A stretch of 64,000 nucleotides of DNA from assembly GCA_003254905.1 (NCBI GenBank), contig QANU01054449.1, forward strand, positions 536,404 through 600,403, written 5' to 3'. A program made the position numbers and the translations under genes. How positions within the stretch are numbered: position 1 is the first letter of the stretch; each line of letters begins with the position of its first letter. Below, in pieces: positions 9,203-19,559 of this stretch. Source of the stretch: Nissolia schottii. Lineage: Eukaryota > Streptophyta > Magnoliopsida > Fabales > Fabaceae. The notes below the pieces were generated by a model. It saw only the letters and a list, made by a program, of their open reading frames with translations. It had not been told where the DNA came from and made no database searches.

Positions 9203-12200
9203 TTATTGTTTTGAGAAAAGCACAACACAATCGTTATTACAATATATAATAACAGGTCTAGAAATACTTTTCATAATGCCAAGCTCGATAATAAAACTCT
9301 TCAACCAAACCGCTTGACGCATGGCCTTATAACAAGCTATATACTCTGCTTCCATAGTTGATAAGTGTTTGCTTAACACTCTTCCAAGAGATAGCACCTC
9401 CAGCCAACATGAATATGTACCCAGATGTAGACTTAAAATCATCTAGGCAATCACCATAATCAGAATCAAAATAACCTGCTCCCTCAAGATGATCTTATTT
9501 TCTATAAGTCAACATATAATCTTTGGTACTTTGCAGATACCTCATAACTCGTTTTGTGGCTTGCCAATGAGCCATACCAGGCTTACTCAAGTACCTCCCA
9601 AGTACACTAATAACAAAAGTAATGTCAGAACGTGTACAAACTTGCGCATACATAAGGCTGCCAACAATAGAAGCATAAGGGACTTTCTCCATCTCTGCAA
9701 TTTCACTATCATTCTGAGGATATTGGGATTTAGAAAACTTCTCACCCTTTTGAATGGGTGCAGTACAAAGCTTGCAAGACTTCATGTTAATTCTATCAAG
9801 AATTCTCTTAATGCAGCTTCTCTGAGATAAATCAAGAATGTCAAAATATCTATCATGATGAATTTTAATGGCCAAAACAAAAGAGGCATCTCCAAGGTCC
9901 TTCATATCAAAATGGATTGTCAACATCTGTTTAGTCTCATACAAAAAATCAACACCATTACTAGCTAAAAGCATATCATCAACATATGAGAAGAATAATA
10001 AATTTTCTCTCACTACACTTCAGATAAATGCACTAATCAACGATATTCTCCTTGAAACCAAGAAAAGTAACAATGTTGTCAAACTTCAGATACCAGTATC
10101 TTGAAGCACGTTTCAAACCATATATGGATTTTCTCAACTTGCAGACCATGCATTACTTACCATTTGCAACAAAACCATCAGGCTAGTTCATGTAGACATC
10201 CTAAAAGATCATCATTCAAGAATGCAATTTTTACATCCATTTGATGAAGCTCCAAATCAAAATGAGCTATAAGCATCATCACAATACGAAAAGAATCTTT
10301 AGGAAAGACTAGAGAGAATATCTCTTTATAATCAATGCCTTCCCTCCGGTTGTACCCTTTTGCAATAAGTCTAGCCTTGTACTTTTCTACCTCTCCGCTA
10401 GCATCACTTTTGGTCTTAAAGACCCATTTACAACCAATAGACTTACAACCAGCAGGTAATCCCACCAAATACCAAAAATCATTCTTTCTCATAGAAGCCA
10501 ACTCATCTACCACAGCATCCATCCACTGTGAATTATGAGAACTAGAAATGGCTTTATGAAAAAAAAAAATGAGATCAAAATCCTTAACAGAATAAAATTC
10601 AAGTTCCTGTAAATACACAATATAATCCTTGAATTGAGTGGATTCAATGGGTGTAGAAACTCGACCAGATCTCCTCAGTGCAAGCTCAACAACATCAGGA
10701 TTCGGTATGCTTGGTTGAACTACTTGACTAGTACCAGCATAAACAACGAGATCAACAGCATCACCATGAATAAAATTAGATGGCATAGACCCTGCAACAG
10801 GATCAATAAGAATATGAATATCAACATGCTCCTCTCCGAAGCTAACTGTGCATGGCCGTAGAATCATATCATCTTTTGAATACCCTTCAAAATAAGCTGC
10901 ACGATCTAATTCTATGATTCTGGTAGTAGATTGGGACAATAAAATTTGCAACCTCTGGAGCCAATGCTATACTTAATAAAGAAGCCAAAAATAGTCTTAG
11001 AATCAAGCTTCTTGATCTCTAGATTATAAGGTCTAACTTTTGCCTTACAATCCCAAACATGAAAATGCTTCAAAGCAGGCTTTCTCCCTGACATAAGTTC
11101 ATAAGGAGTTTTCAGAACAGATTTTTTTGGCACATGATTCAAAATATAAGCAGTAGTTTTCAAAGCTTCTCCCAACAAAAAATCTGGAAGGATAGAATGA
11201 CTCAGCATGCACTTCACTATTTCTATGAGAGTACGGTTACTCCTTTCAGCAATTCCATTTTGTTATGGAGTCCCAGGCACGGTATATAGTGCCTCAATAC
11301 CACATTGCTGTAAGGAGCTAGCAAAAGGTGTAGGATTTCTACCAATTTCATTATACCTATCATAAAACTCACCACCTCTATCAGAGTGCACACACTTAAT
11401 CTGCGAATTAAACTTCAACTCAACAACAACTTTGAATTCCTTAAAAGAATTCAATGATTTAGATTTCTCACGCAATAAGTAAATCCAACCATATCTAGAG
11501 AAATAGTCAATAAAAGTGATGAAATACCTATATCTTCCCAAAGCAACAGGAGTAATAAGTCAAAAATATCTGTATAAACCAACTGTAGTATCCCTTTTCT
11601 TCTAGCAACCCCGACCTTTCTAGTTCCTGGTGTAAGCTTCCCTTTCACACAATCAATGCAAGTATCAAAATTAGAAAAATCTAAACCATGGAGAATGTTC
11701 TCCTTAATCAACTTTTCCATTCTTGCTATGGAAATGTGACCTAACCTCTTATTCCATAACATAGAAGAACTCTCAATTGCCTTGCCACACTTGTTCCCAA
11801 CAACATTACAGATGTCTGATTGTCGTTGGATGATTGAAAGAGGATTAATATTCTATAGATATGAGCCATTGGACAAAATATCAAAACCAACCAAATTAAA
11901 GTCACGAAAAATTCCGACTTTATTACAACCAAATTCGAAAGTGTAACAACACTTCTCCTAAACAGAAATTGAAACAAGTTCCTTCTCATTGAAGGCACAT
12001 AAATAGTATCCTTTAAAACCAAATTGTGTCCACTTCTTAGTTTTAAACTAGCAATTCCAATATGTTCCACTCTAACATTAACTTCATTGCCAACTATAAC
12101 AGACAACTCTCAATCACTTGATGCTCTCTTGGTTTTGAGTTCCTACATTGAGTTCGTAATGTGAATAGTTGCACCAATGTCTAACTATCAAGTGTTAGAA

Positions 12201-12381
12201 GGAACGTCAACAAGATCTGACTCAAAGAAAACTGGAGCCAGGGGTTACCTCTCTTCTTCTTCTCTAGCCACATCTTAAACTTACAGTAGTCTGCCATTAT
12301 ATGGCCAGCTATATCATAGAACCTGCACTTGCCTTGAAACTGGGACTTCACCCTCAGACAACTCTCCATTTTGTACCCCAA
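9203..12381 (-). pseudogene. Degenerate copia pol (and Gag zinc knuckle)
   Basis: Minus-strand fragments in at least three frames. From 5' to 3' on that strand: a CCHC-like knuckle CRFYDIAGHIMADYC (12181-12381), a protease region (11741-12106), the pre-integrase motif LWNKRLGHISIARM with CIDCVKGK (11451-11762), the integrase core FITFIDYFSRYGWIYLL and HSDRGGEF (11263-11541), an integrase C-terminal piece (10912-11217), RT with GCKWVFKTK and YKARLIAKGYN (10178-10951), RT with SYVDD and the palm/thumb region (9495-10013), and RNase H with STMEAEYIACYKAMRQAVWL (9203-9442). Stops and shifts separate all pieces, so no functional protein is made. The wording is closest to Tork/Tnt1-type copia. Confidence 0.9.
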
Positions 12382-12594
12382 ATTACTACTCTATAAGTGA
12401 ACAAATGCATACTAAAAATGTGCGGTTTTAACATTAATTGATATGTTTTGCACAATATCCTCTTTTGAGATAAATTAAGAAAAACGGAAAAAGTAAGCAT
12501 TATTTTACTCTTAGAATTTAATATTTCCTTTGGAGTTTTCTATTTTGAAATTACAGGAATGAATGTTGGAAAGAATGAATTTAATATGCCTTAA

Positions 12595-12872
12595 TCGCTC
12601 AGCCATTCTGCCTATATCGCCCAGCGATTAGGACCTCCTCGCTCAGCGGTGAACTTTCCTTCGCTCAGCGGAGAGTACCAACTTGCACCGGCGTAATGAT
12701 GGCGCCAGCCTGGCGCCAGCTCATATTCCGGCGCCGCCCCTGCAAAAGCTGACCGGAGCATTTAATGAAGCCGCGTAAGCCGCCGAGATTGACTAAATCG
12801 CTCAGCGCCACCGCCTTATCGCTCAGCGAAACAACTTAAATAGCTCAGCGATGGTACTTAATCGCTGAGCGA
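12595..12872 (+). repeat. Left cluster of CGCTCAGCG motifs
   Basis: About eight copies of (T)CGCT(C/G)AGCG(A) at irregular spacing, several with one mismatch (for example tcgcccagcga, tagctcagcga). The copy nearest the TATA box is in the GCTGAGCG orientation, mirrored by the right cluster. Confidence 0.85.
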
Positions 12873-12890
12873 TCCTGTCAAGCTTAGGCC

Positions 12891-12899
12891 TATAAATAG
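12891..12899 (+). promoter_or_regulatory. TATA box facing inward (left end)
   Basis: TATAAATAG in the context GGCCTATAAATAGGGG, about 20 bp after the last CGCTGAGCG copy. It is an LTR/plant pol II-type core promoter pointing to the gap. The partner on the minus strand is at 15415-15424. Confidence 0.6.
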
Positions 12900-13904
12900 G
12901 GGATCAAGGGCTCTCATTTGAGCCATCCCTTCTACCCTCCCCCTAAGCTCTCTTAGGCCGAGGATTCTACCATTCCCTTCCATATTTTCTTCACTTTTTA
13001 CATTTCCATTATAAGCACTTAGGCTATGTTAAAGTGCTTTGTTTTAGTTAAAACTTTGTAACGAAGTTCTGCCGATTGAATTCCAGGTTCTATTGTTCAT
13101 TTCTCTTTGCCCTTTTACTCTTTCATTCTCTTCATTTACTTTTCCTTGCTTGTCATTTGTTTTAATCTTCCATTGCTATTTACATCCTTCCGTTTCTTTA
13201 TTTACTTCTTTGTTTCTCTTAATTTACGTTAAGTTTATTTACTCGTTCCATTTCCTTTTCCTTTACTTTTATCTTTCATTTGCTTCTTTCTATTTTCCTT
13301 TACTCTTGCCTTATTATTCACTTTTCCTATTGTCAATTAATTTTCCTTTCTCTTTATCTACTCTTTCTTTCTCTTTATTTACTTTGAGTTTTAATCCTTC
13401 AACCATGGAGGAATAATTTCTTAATATCTTGCATGCGGTAACTCAAGATTAAGATTAATTTGAGGTCTTGCGCTTAAAGAATATTCATGACTCGTTCCAC
13501 CTTACCTAATGACATAGCGATTGCATGTTAATGGTTAAGGTTAAATCTAAGTTAATGGATCTTGACGATTGTAAGATTTATTAAACTATGATTAAGGAAC
13601 TTTTGGAGAACTAATCAGATCTGATTAGGTTGTGCAATTGGTACTTAATTAATATGGGTTTTAATGCTGAGATCTTGGTTTTAATACCTATATTAACAAA
13701 TGCTTAAGGAATTGACGATCGTAGTTTCTTAAGTGAATTGCATATTAGTTAGAGATTTCAACTAATAAACAACATCTCCTTTCATGAATAATTAACTAAG
13801 AACCGATGAGAATTAATCCTTAATCTTGAACGCCGTATGCAGGATATTGCTTTTATTATTGTTGTCTTATTCTCGTTTACTCATTTTTAAATTTAACAAA
13901 CAAA

Positions 13905-14612
13905 NNNNNNNNNNNNNNNNNNNNNNNNNNNNNNNNNNNNNNNNNNNNNNNNNNNNNNNNNNNNNNNNNNNNNNNNNNNNNNNNNNNNNNNNNNNNNNNN
14001 NNNNNNNNNNNNNNNNNNNNNNNNNNNNNNNNNNNNNNNNNNNNNNNNNNNNNNNNNNNNNNNNNNNNNNNNNNNNNNNNNNNNNNNNNNNNNNNNNNNN
14101 NNNNNNNNNNNNNNNNNNNNNNNNNNNNNNNNNNNNNNNNNNNNNNNNNNNNNNNNNNNNNNNNNNNNNNNNNNNNNNNNNNNNNNNNNNNNNNNNNNNN
14201 NNNNNNNNNNNNNNNNNNNNNNNNNNNNNNNNNNNNNNNNNNNNNNNNNNNNNNNNNNNNNNNNNNNNNNNNNNNNNNNNNNNNNNNNNNNNNNNNNNNN
14301 NNNNNNNNNNNNNNNNNNNNNNNNNNNNNNNNNNNNNNNNNNNNNNNNNNNNNNNNNNNNNNNNNNNNNNNNNNNNNNNNNNNNNNNNNNNNNNNNNNNN
14401 NNNNNNNNNNNNNNNNNNNNNNNNNNNNNNNNNNNNNNNNNNNNNNNNNNNNNNNNNNNNNNNNNNNNNNNNNNNNNNNNNNNNNNNNNNNNNNNNNNNN
14501 NNNNNNNNNNNNNNNNNNNNNNNNNNNNNNNNNNNNNNNNNNNNNNNNNNNNNNNNNNNNNNNNNNNNNNNNNNNNNNNNNNNNNNNNNNNNNNNNNNNN
14601 NNNNNNNNNNNN
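13905..14612. other. Assembly gap (N run, 708 bp)
   Basis: All bases are N. It lies between the two inverted CGCTSAGCG halves. The true length and content are unknown. Confidence 1.
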
Positions 14613-15414
14613 AGGAAACAAATCAGAGGTAGTTCCGGAGCTTGTTGGGAATTTTAATCACATCATAGTTTCATGCATCCAGTTACTTATTACATAGAAC
14701 TATCATTTGATTGCCCGCCACCAGTTTTGAACTTGTCATCACTTTCGCGCATGACAAGATCACAGGTTTCCTTTGTTAAACTGTCACTTTCGCACACGAG
14801 CTTAACAAATTACGCCAGCATTAATCCAGATGTTAAAACGACTAATCTTTATTCCAGTTGCGGCAACAAGATTAGATGAAACGGTTCAGTTCCAACTCTA
14901 ATGGTTGTAACTCTCGTTCACAACGTTCGAGCCAAAGATCTAGTTAAGCATAATGATGTTGATCTTAACTTGGTTATGATTCAATTAGTATAACTATCAT
15001 TCATACAACTAAATCCCAAATCAAGAATCAAAACATTAAGCAAAGACTAGCATTAAGTGTAAAACCATTCAAGCAAATCATAAGAAAAAGGATAGATTCA
15101 TATGTAATAGTTACATGGAGACAAGCAAACTACAATAATGACCAAAATCCCAACAAAAAGAGGATTAGGAATCCATCTTACAAGAGTATCTTGGAGGCAA
15201 GGTTTGGACGCTTACCATGACACGTTACCACGCCGTCTTGGCCAGTGCTTCGCCAAGAATCCTCGATCTCCGGCTCCTTCACAAGCCTCTTCTTTGTTCC
15301 TAACCTAACCTAGCCTAACTAAGCTTTAAAAGTACAAAAGAAATGAAGAAGAATGGTGTTTTTGGGGAGGGAATGGATGGATGGAAGATATCCTCGGAAT
15401 GGCCTCGGCCTCCT

Positions 15415-15424
15415 CTATTTATAG
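15415..15424 (-). promoter_or_regulatory. TATA box facing inward (right end)
   Basis: On the minus strand GCCTATAAATAGAGG follows the innermost CGCTGAGCG copy, mirroring the left half. Confidence 0.6.
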
Positions 15425-15440
15425 GCAAAAATTGGTTCCA

Positions 15441-15778
15441 TCGCTCAGCGGGTTGGATGCTTTCGCTGAGCCATTCTTGCTTCCTCGCTGAGCGGCTGTG
15501 ACTTAATCGCTGAGCGGTTTTACTTTTACGCGTCTTCATTAAATGCTCGGTAGCTTTTTGTAGGGCGGCGCTGACGTGGCATGGCGGCGCCGTCATGCCA
15601 GGCTGGCTCCAGCTGGCGCAATAAATGCGCCGGTGCAAGTTGCTTGTCGACGTACTTTCGCTGAGCTATACAGGAACAATAGCTGAGCGATTTCACTTCC
15701 ATCACTGAGCGATATTAACTTAATCGCTGAGCGATTCTGCTTCTGTGCGCTGAGCGAGCTTCATTCACCGCTGAGCGG
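15441..15778 (-). repeat. Right cluster of CGCTSAGCG motifs (inverted)
   Basis: About ten copies of CGCTGAGCG (plus-strand reading) with small variations. The cluster includes the shared GCACCGGCG/GCGCCAG block in inverted order. It is homologous to 12595-12872 as an inverted copy. Confidence 0.85.
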
Positions 15779-15995
15779 TCTTCACGCCTGGTTGCTCCTT
15801 TAAGCTCTTTTTCCTATTTTGCCTTTTTCTCCATTCTTCATGGGATTCTTTTTAATTATTTCTGCTTGCATCTATCTTCAAAATATATTTAAAACCTACA
15901 AAAAATTGAGGGATTCATTAGATAATTCGTTGAAACATAAGTGAATAAATGCCTTTTTAAATGATGGAAATTGCGTATTTTAGGCATTTAACATG

Positions 15996-16382
15996 CTACC
16001 AGTTAGTGAGCTTCATAGCATGCTCACGACCACCACCAACACCATCATATTTGGTCTTAGTCAGCAAACTAAGATAACTTGACTTTTCAGTTTTATCAAA
16101 TTTCTTGAACTTTTTTCCCACGTCCTCCAAAAATTTCTTAGTGTTGGAATCTTCAGAAATGTTATCCTTAATGGTCTTCTCCATTCTATGCTTCATGGTC
16201 ATCAAACAGATTTTGTTGGATTGAGCCCACTTCTCATATGTTAACTTTTCATCCGGAGTAGACGTTGTCGTGGGTTTAGCTGGTTCATCCTCGGTGAGAG
16301 TAGCATCAACACAAGAAATTGTCAAGAACAATTTCACATATTCAACCCAGTCCTCATAACTAGTCTCATTCAGCTTAATCAA
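15996..16382 (-). pseudogene. Copia Gag N-terminal fragment
   Basis: The minus-strand frame begins MIKLNETSYEDWVEYVKLFL and continues with YEKWAQSNKICLMTMKHRM and KTKYDGVGGGREHAMKLTNW, a UBN2/retrotran-Gag type domain. It stops where the nested structure begins. About 100 residues that should join it to the zinc knuckle at 12.3 kb are missing, so part of gag was lost or lies in unresolved sequence. Confidence 0.85.
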
Positions 16383-17880
16383 AGAGCTTATATGTGCAGA
16401 GGCAAAGCTGAAAAATATTCATTAACAACATATTCATCAAGCATATTAACTCTCTGACAATATTTAACATCCATCCATAATAGAGTTTCTTCATGAAGGG
16501 TCCCAAATTACAATGCATGAAAATACTCCCACAATGACAATATTATATCCTTAAAGTTAATATTGAGAGGATACTGAAAACCTTAAGGACATAAGTGACA
16601 ATTCATCAAGAATTATATTAATAAAGAAAAACCAAAGAGTAAGTTCCTTATTAACATAATTCCTAATGCAACAATATTAACAATATTATTCACAAAATAA
16701 TATTTTATCATAATTCATCCTGCCGATGCGAGCTCACAATCATGTAAAAATCCAATATTATTTTAAAATTTTACATCTTATCATAATCAGCCCTGCGAAA
16801 GCGAGCTCATAATCATGTAAGATGCCCAACAATATTTATCAGGATATATATCATATAGTAATTCTCAAATTATTGCACATGCATTTTGACAATAATAATA
16901 CACAAATATGAGTACAATGTAACAAACATACAACAACAACAGAGCCTTATCCCACTACGTGGCGTCAGTTACATGGATTAAGCGACGCCAGAGTGCCCTA
17001 TCAAGGGCCAAGTACTTTAACATTGATTATTCATGGTACATAATTTGTCCAACTATACACAGAATACCCACAAAATATATTCAATACAAAATTCAATAAA
17101 TTTCTTTTGATTTTAATTAATTAAAATTATAAATATATCAAAACAATATTTTCTAGTACTCAAAAAAATAATTAAAAATCACCAAAAAAATTTATTTTAA
17201 TGAAATGAGTCAAAATGAAATTAAAAAACAAAAAAATTCAGCCACTAGAGGCAATCGCACGTGCCACTACCTCTGAGTGGGCGTTGTGTGTGTGTGCACT
17301 GTTCATGTATCCCTAACCTCTTCTGGTCTGGAACAGGGTCAGATGATCCGCAAAACTGCAGAAACGGGTTTCGCTCGCTCTCCTTCATCTGACGACCATT
17401 TGAGACGATTTTGGTCTTTATAGAATAGCACACACAAACACTACATGATTCTTGAGTCAATTTCATCCCAAAGGATTCAAAAAATTCTAGTTTTCATTCG
17501 ACTAAAATCAATTTGACAGCTCAAGTTTTGACAAAATTATCACTCTATTCTCAACCAAATTTCACGATTCTAATTAGGATCAATTCGAAAATCCATTACC
17601 TACAAAAGCCCTAGGGTTTGAAATCATAATTCGAACAATCAAACAATTTTCAATTTCAAAAACCAAGGTTAGGGTTCATAGTGTTCAATGAAGTACAACT
17701 CCTTCAATTCAAAACCAATTCACAAATTGTTTACATGGATTCACTCAAAATAATTCTAATAACAATTTCTCTCAACCAATTTCGAAAACAAAATCATAAT
17801 ATCAAGGAAAAAAATGAACTGAATTCACTCATAATGTTAAAAACAAATCAATTTCACAGCCATAACTAGAACTAAATTGT
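16383..17880 (-). other. Leader region of the degenerate copia
   Basis: Sequence between Gag and the PBS on the minus strand. No coding domain is recognised; the open frame at 17245-17466 has no family signature. It contains a LINE-tail-like fragment at 16928-17005. Confidence 0.5.
16928..17005 (-). mobile_element. LINE 3'-tail fragment
   Basis: On the minus strand it reads AATCCATGTAACTGACGCC, then ACGTAGTGGGATAAGGCT and a TTG-type tail. The same tail ends the LINE at 45.7 kb (ATCCATGTGGCCGACACC ... GTGGAATAAGGCTTAG). Confidence 0.65.
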
Positions 17881-17893
17881 GGCTCTAATACCA
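17881..17893 (-). other. Primer-binding site of the degenerate copia
   Basis: Minus strand TGGTATTAGAGCC, two bases after the LTR end CTATCA. It matches the tRNA-iMet-type PBS with one C to T difference. Confidence 0.8.
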
Positions 17894-17895
17894 AT

Positions 17896-18799
17896 TGATA
17901 GAAATTTCATTTCTATAAACACAATTTAGTCCAAACATAAACCTTTTTATATGTTCCAATAAACAATGCTGAATTTATTGACCCAATACCAATATTAATA
18001 AAAATGGGTCAAACACATATTTGGGCTAAAAAATTTAATATGGGATTTAGAGAGATAATGTGTGAAAATGTGGTGGAAATGATTAATTGTTGAAATGTGA
18101 TAGTAGCATATAATTTGTCCAGCTCTTAGGCGAATTATGATTCAAAATAATAAAATAATACACTTTTTGATGCAATGTCACATTATAACAGAATTTGTCC
18201 TTTAAGTCTATCGTAATTCGCCTACCTCTTGGGCGAATTATGCAAGAGCGAAATAAAATAATATATTCTCCTGGTTTGTGAAAAAACCTAAATAATAATA
18301 ATAATAATAATAACAAGCATTTTTTCAAACATATTTTGAGTGGTGCAATTGTGAACTGGGAATGAATTGAATTTATAGATTTTTATAGCCTAGTGTATGA
18401 GTGAATTGTATGTGGTAAAATATAATCATATGGAAAAGAAATGAATATATTTTCTTGGTTTATGTTCTTTCACAAAACCAGGAGAATATATTATTTTATT
18501 TTGCTATAACATAATTCACCTAAGAGGTAGGCAAATTAGGATGAACTTAAAAGAGAAAACCTGTCATGATGTGACAAAGTGTCAGGAGAATGTATTATTT
18601 TATTATATTGAATTATAATTCGCCTAAGAGTTTGACGAATTACATGTCACCACCATATTTTAACTATTAATAATTTTGCACTACAATTTAATAATAATCA
18701 TTTCTTTGTCCCATATTGAAATGGATTCCTCCAAATATTGGACATCAAATTAATCTGGATATTTTACTAATTTATGTTAATCCAAAAATTATTCCAACA
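17896..18799 (-). repeat. 5' LTR of the degenerate copia, split by a foldback element
   Basis: Outer parts match the 8028-8460 LTR. The match is interrupted between 18021 and 18734 by an inverted-repeat element and lacks about 240 bp present in the partner. Confidence 0.8.
18022..18733. mobile_element. Foldback (long inverted repeat) element in the LTR
   Basis: Two arms of roughly 250-300 bp are imperfect inverted copies of each other. Each holds the words CTTAGGCGAATTAT, GCCTACCTCTT(G/A)GG and AATATATTCTCCTGGTTT. A loop of about 130 bp separates them. The ends read TGGGCT.. and ..CCTCCA with a shared AATATGGGA, and ATATT flanks both sides as a probable target duplication. No ORF is present, so it is a non-autonomous element. 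Its transcript would be a long hairpin. Confidence 0.75.
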
Positions 18800-18879
18800 T
18801 GATGTTCATATCTCTACTTTTCATTAATATAATGTTCTCATGTGAATAATGCAGAGACGCGAACCGATCATTTTCTATT

Positions 18880-19040
18880 AGATCAAGATCCTCTACTTTG
18901 CAAAATGAAAAATAGAGAGTAATGTTTCCAATCTCACCATTTATTAAAGATGATGAGATAAATATATGATGTGTAATGAAAGGTGAGATTGAGAACATTA
19001 CCCTCTACTTTTCATTTTAAAAAATAGAGGATCTTGATCC
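18880..19040. mobile_element. Hairpin MITE, ~58-bp arms
   Basis: The left arm starting GATCAAGATCCTCTA and the right arm ending TAGAGGATCTTGATC are inverted copies over about 58 bp, around a loop of about 45 bp. It lies just outside the degenerate copia. A smaller hairpin abuts it (19040-19088). Confidence 0.7.
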
Positions 19041-19088
19041 TTTTAATGAATAGTAGAGAGAGCATTACCCTCTCCTATTCATTAAAAG
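19040..19088. repeat. Short perfect inverted repeat
   Basis: CTTTTAATGAATAG (19040-19053) and CTATTCATTAAAAG (19075-19088) form a 14-bp perfect stem around a 21-base loop that contains a further GAGAG/CTCTC pairing. Confidence 0.7.
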
Positions 19089-19559
19089 TGAAAAGATATT
19101 GATCCAATACAATTTATCTTTTTTTCTTTTTATGGACAAGAATACAATTTATCTTTTATGTGCTCTAAAATCAAAATGCGATTTATTGTATTTTTTTTCA
19201 ATACAAAAATAAAGCCTCATGTCGCAAAGTGGAAAAAAAAAAAAAAAGTGTAAGGCCAGTGTAACTAAAGACCCAAAAGGGAAAAAAAAAGAAAGAGTTA
19301 TTTGGAATGAATAAATGATCCTCTATGAACCCAAAAAAAAAAAAAAATGATCCTCTCTCTAGAATCTTCCAAGTTCGGTAACAGAGGTAAAAAAAACCCT
19401 AGTCCCGAAATTGCCCCTATATTTGTGATGTATCATATTGTAAGGGACTCAATTGATGTAGGGGTTTCTAGCATTTTCCAAAGCGTGGTATAAAGCATAA
19501 CAGCATCGGTAACGAACAAGCGATAGTGATAGTGGAAGCGGTGCCATTCGGTGAAGGAA
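19089..19559. other. Upstream region of the CacyBP-like gene
   Basis: A/T homopolymer-rich DNA followed by probable 5' UTR. No clear TATA box was chosen. Confidence 0.4.

Larger units (their letters stand above)
12398..15993. mobile_element. Nested structure with inverted CGCTSAGCG-rich ends and an assembly gap
   Basis: This stretch interrupts the gag region of the minus-strand copia. Its two ends are homologous in inverted orientation. Each has an outer AT-rich part (TGAACAAATGC on the left; TGTTAAATGCC on the right, minus strand), then 8-10 copies of a near-palindromic CGCTCAGCG/CGCTGAGCG motif. Within the motif cluster lie a GC-rich block with GCACCGGCG and GCGCCAG and a conserved GAGCATTTAATGAAG. 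A TATA box (CCTATAAATAG) facing inward follows. Inside are untranslated-leader-like sequences and a 708-bp N gap. It may be two LTRs of one retroelement family inserted or assembled in opposite orientation, or a large inverted-repeat DNA element. No coding domain is visible. Confidence 0.6.
8028..18799 (-). mobile_element. Old degenerate copia element with nested insertions
   Basis: A minus-strand Ty1/copia element with diverged LTRs at 8028-8460 (3' LTR) and 17896-18799 (5' LTR, enlarged by an insertion). On the minus strand the LTRs begin TGTT(T/G)GAATAAT and end TTTCTATCA, a canonical TG...CA pair. The PBS TGGTATTAGAGCC (minus strand, 17881-17893) follows the 5' LTR. A polypurine tract AAAGTGGGAGAA lies next to the 3' LTR. 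Flanks TGATA and TGATG look like a 5-bp target duplication with one change. Gag and pol are read in pieces on the minus strand and are full of frame breaks. Insertions split the gag region (about 12398-15993) and the 5' LTR (18022-18733). Confidence 0.88.

Noticed and set aside
12595-12872. CRISPR-like array
   Set aside because: The 9-bp motifs are too short, irregularly spaced and in a plant genome.
13826-14632. 268-aa open frame through the N gap
   Set aside because: It is almost entirely unknown residues from the N run; not evidence of a gene.
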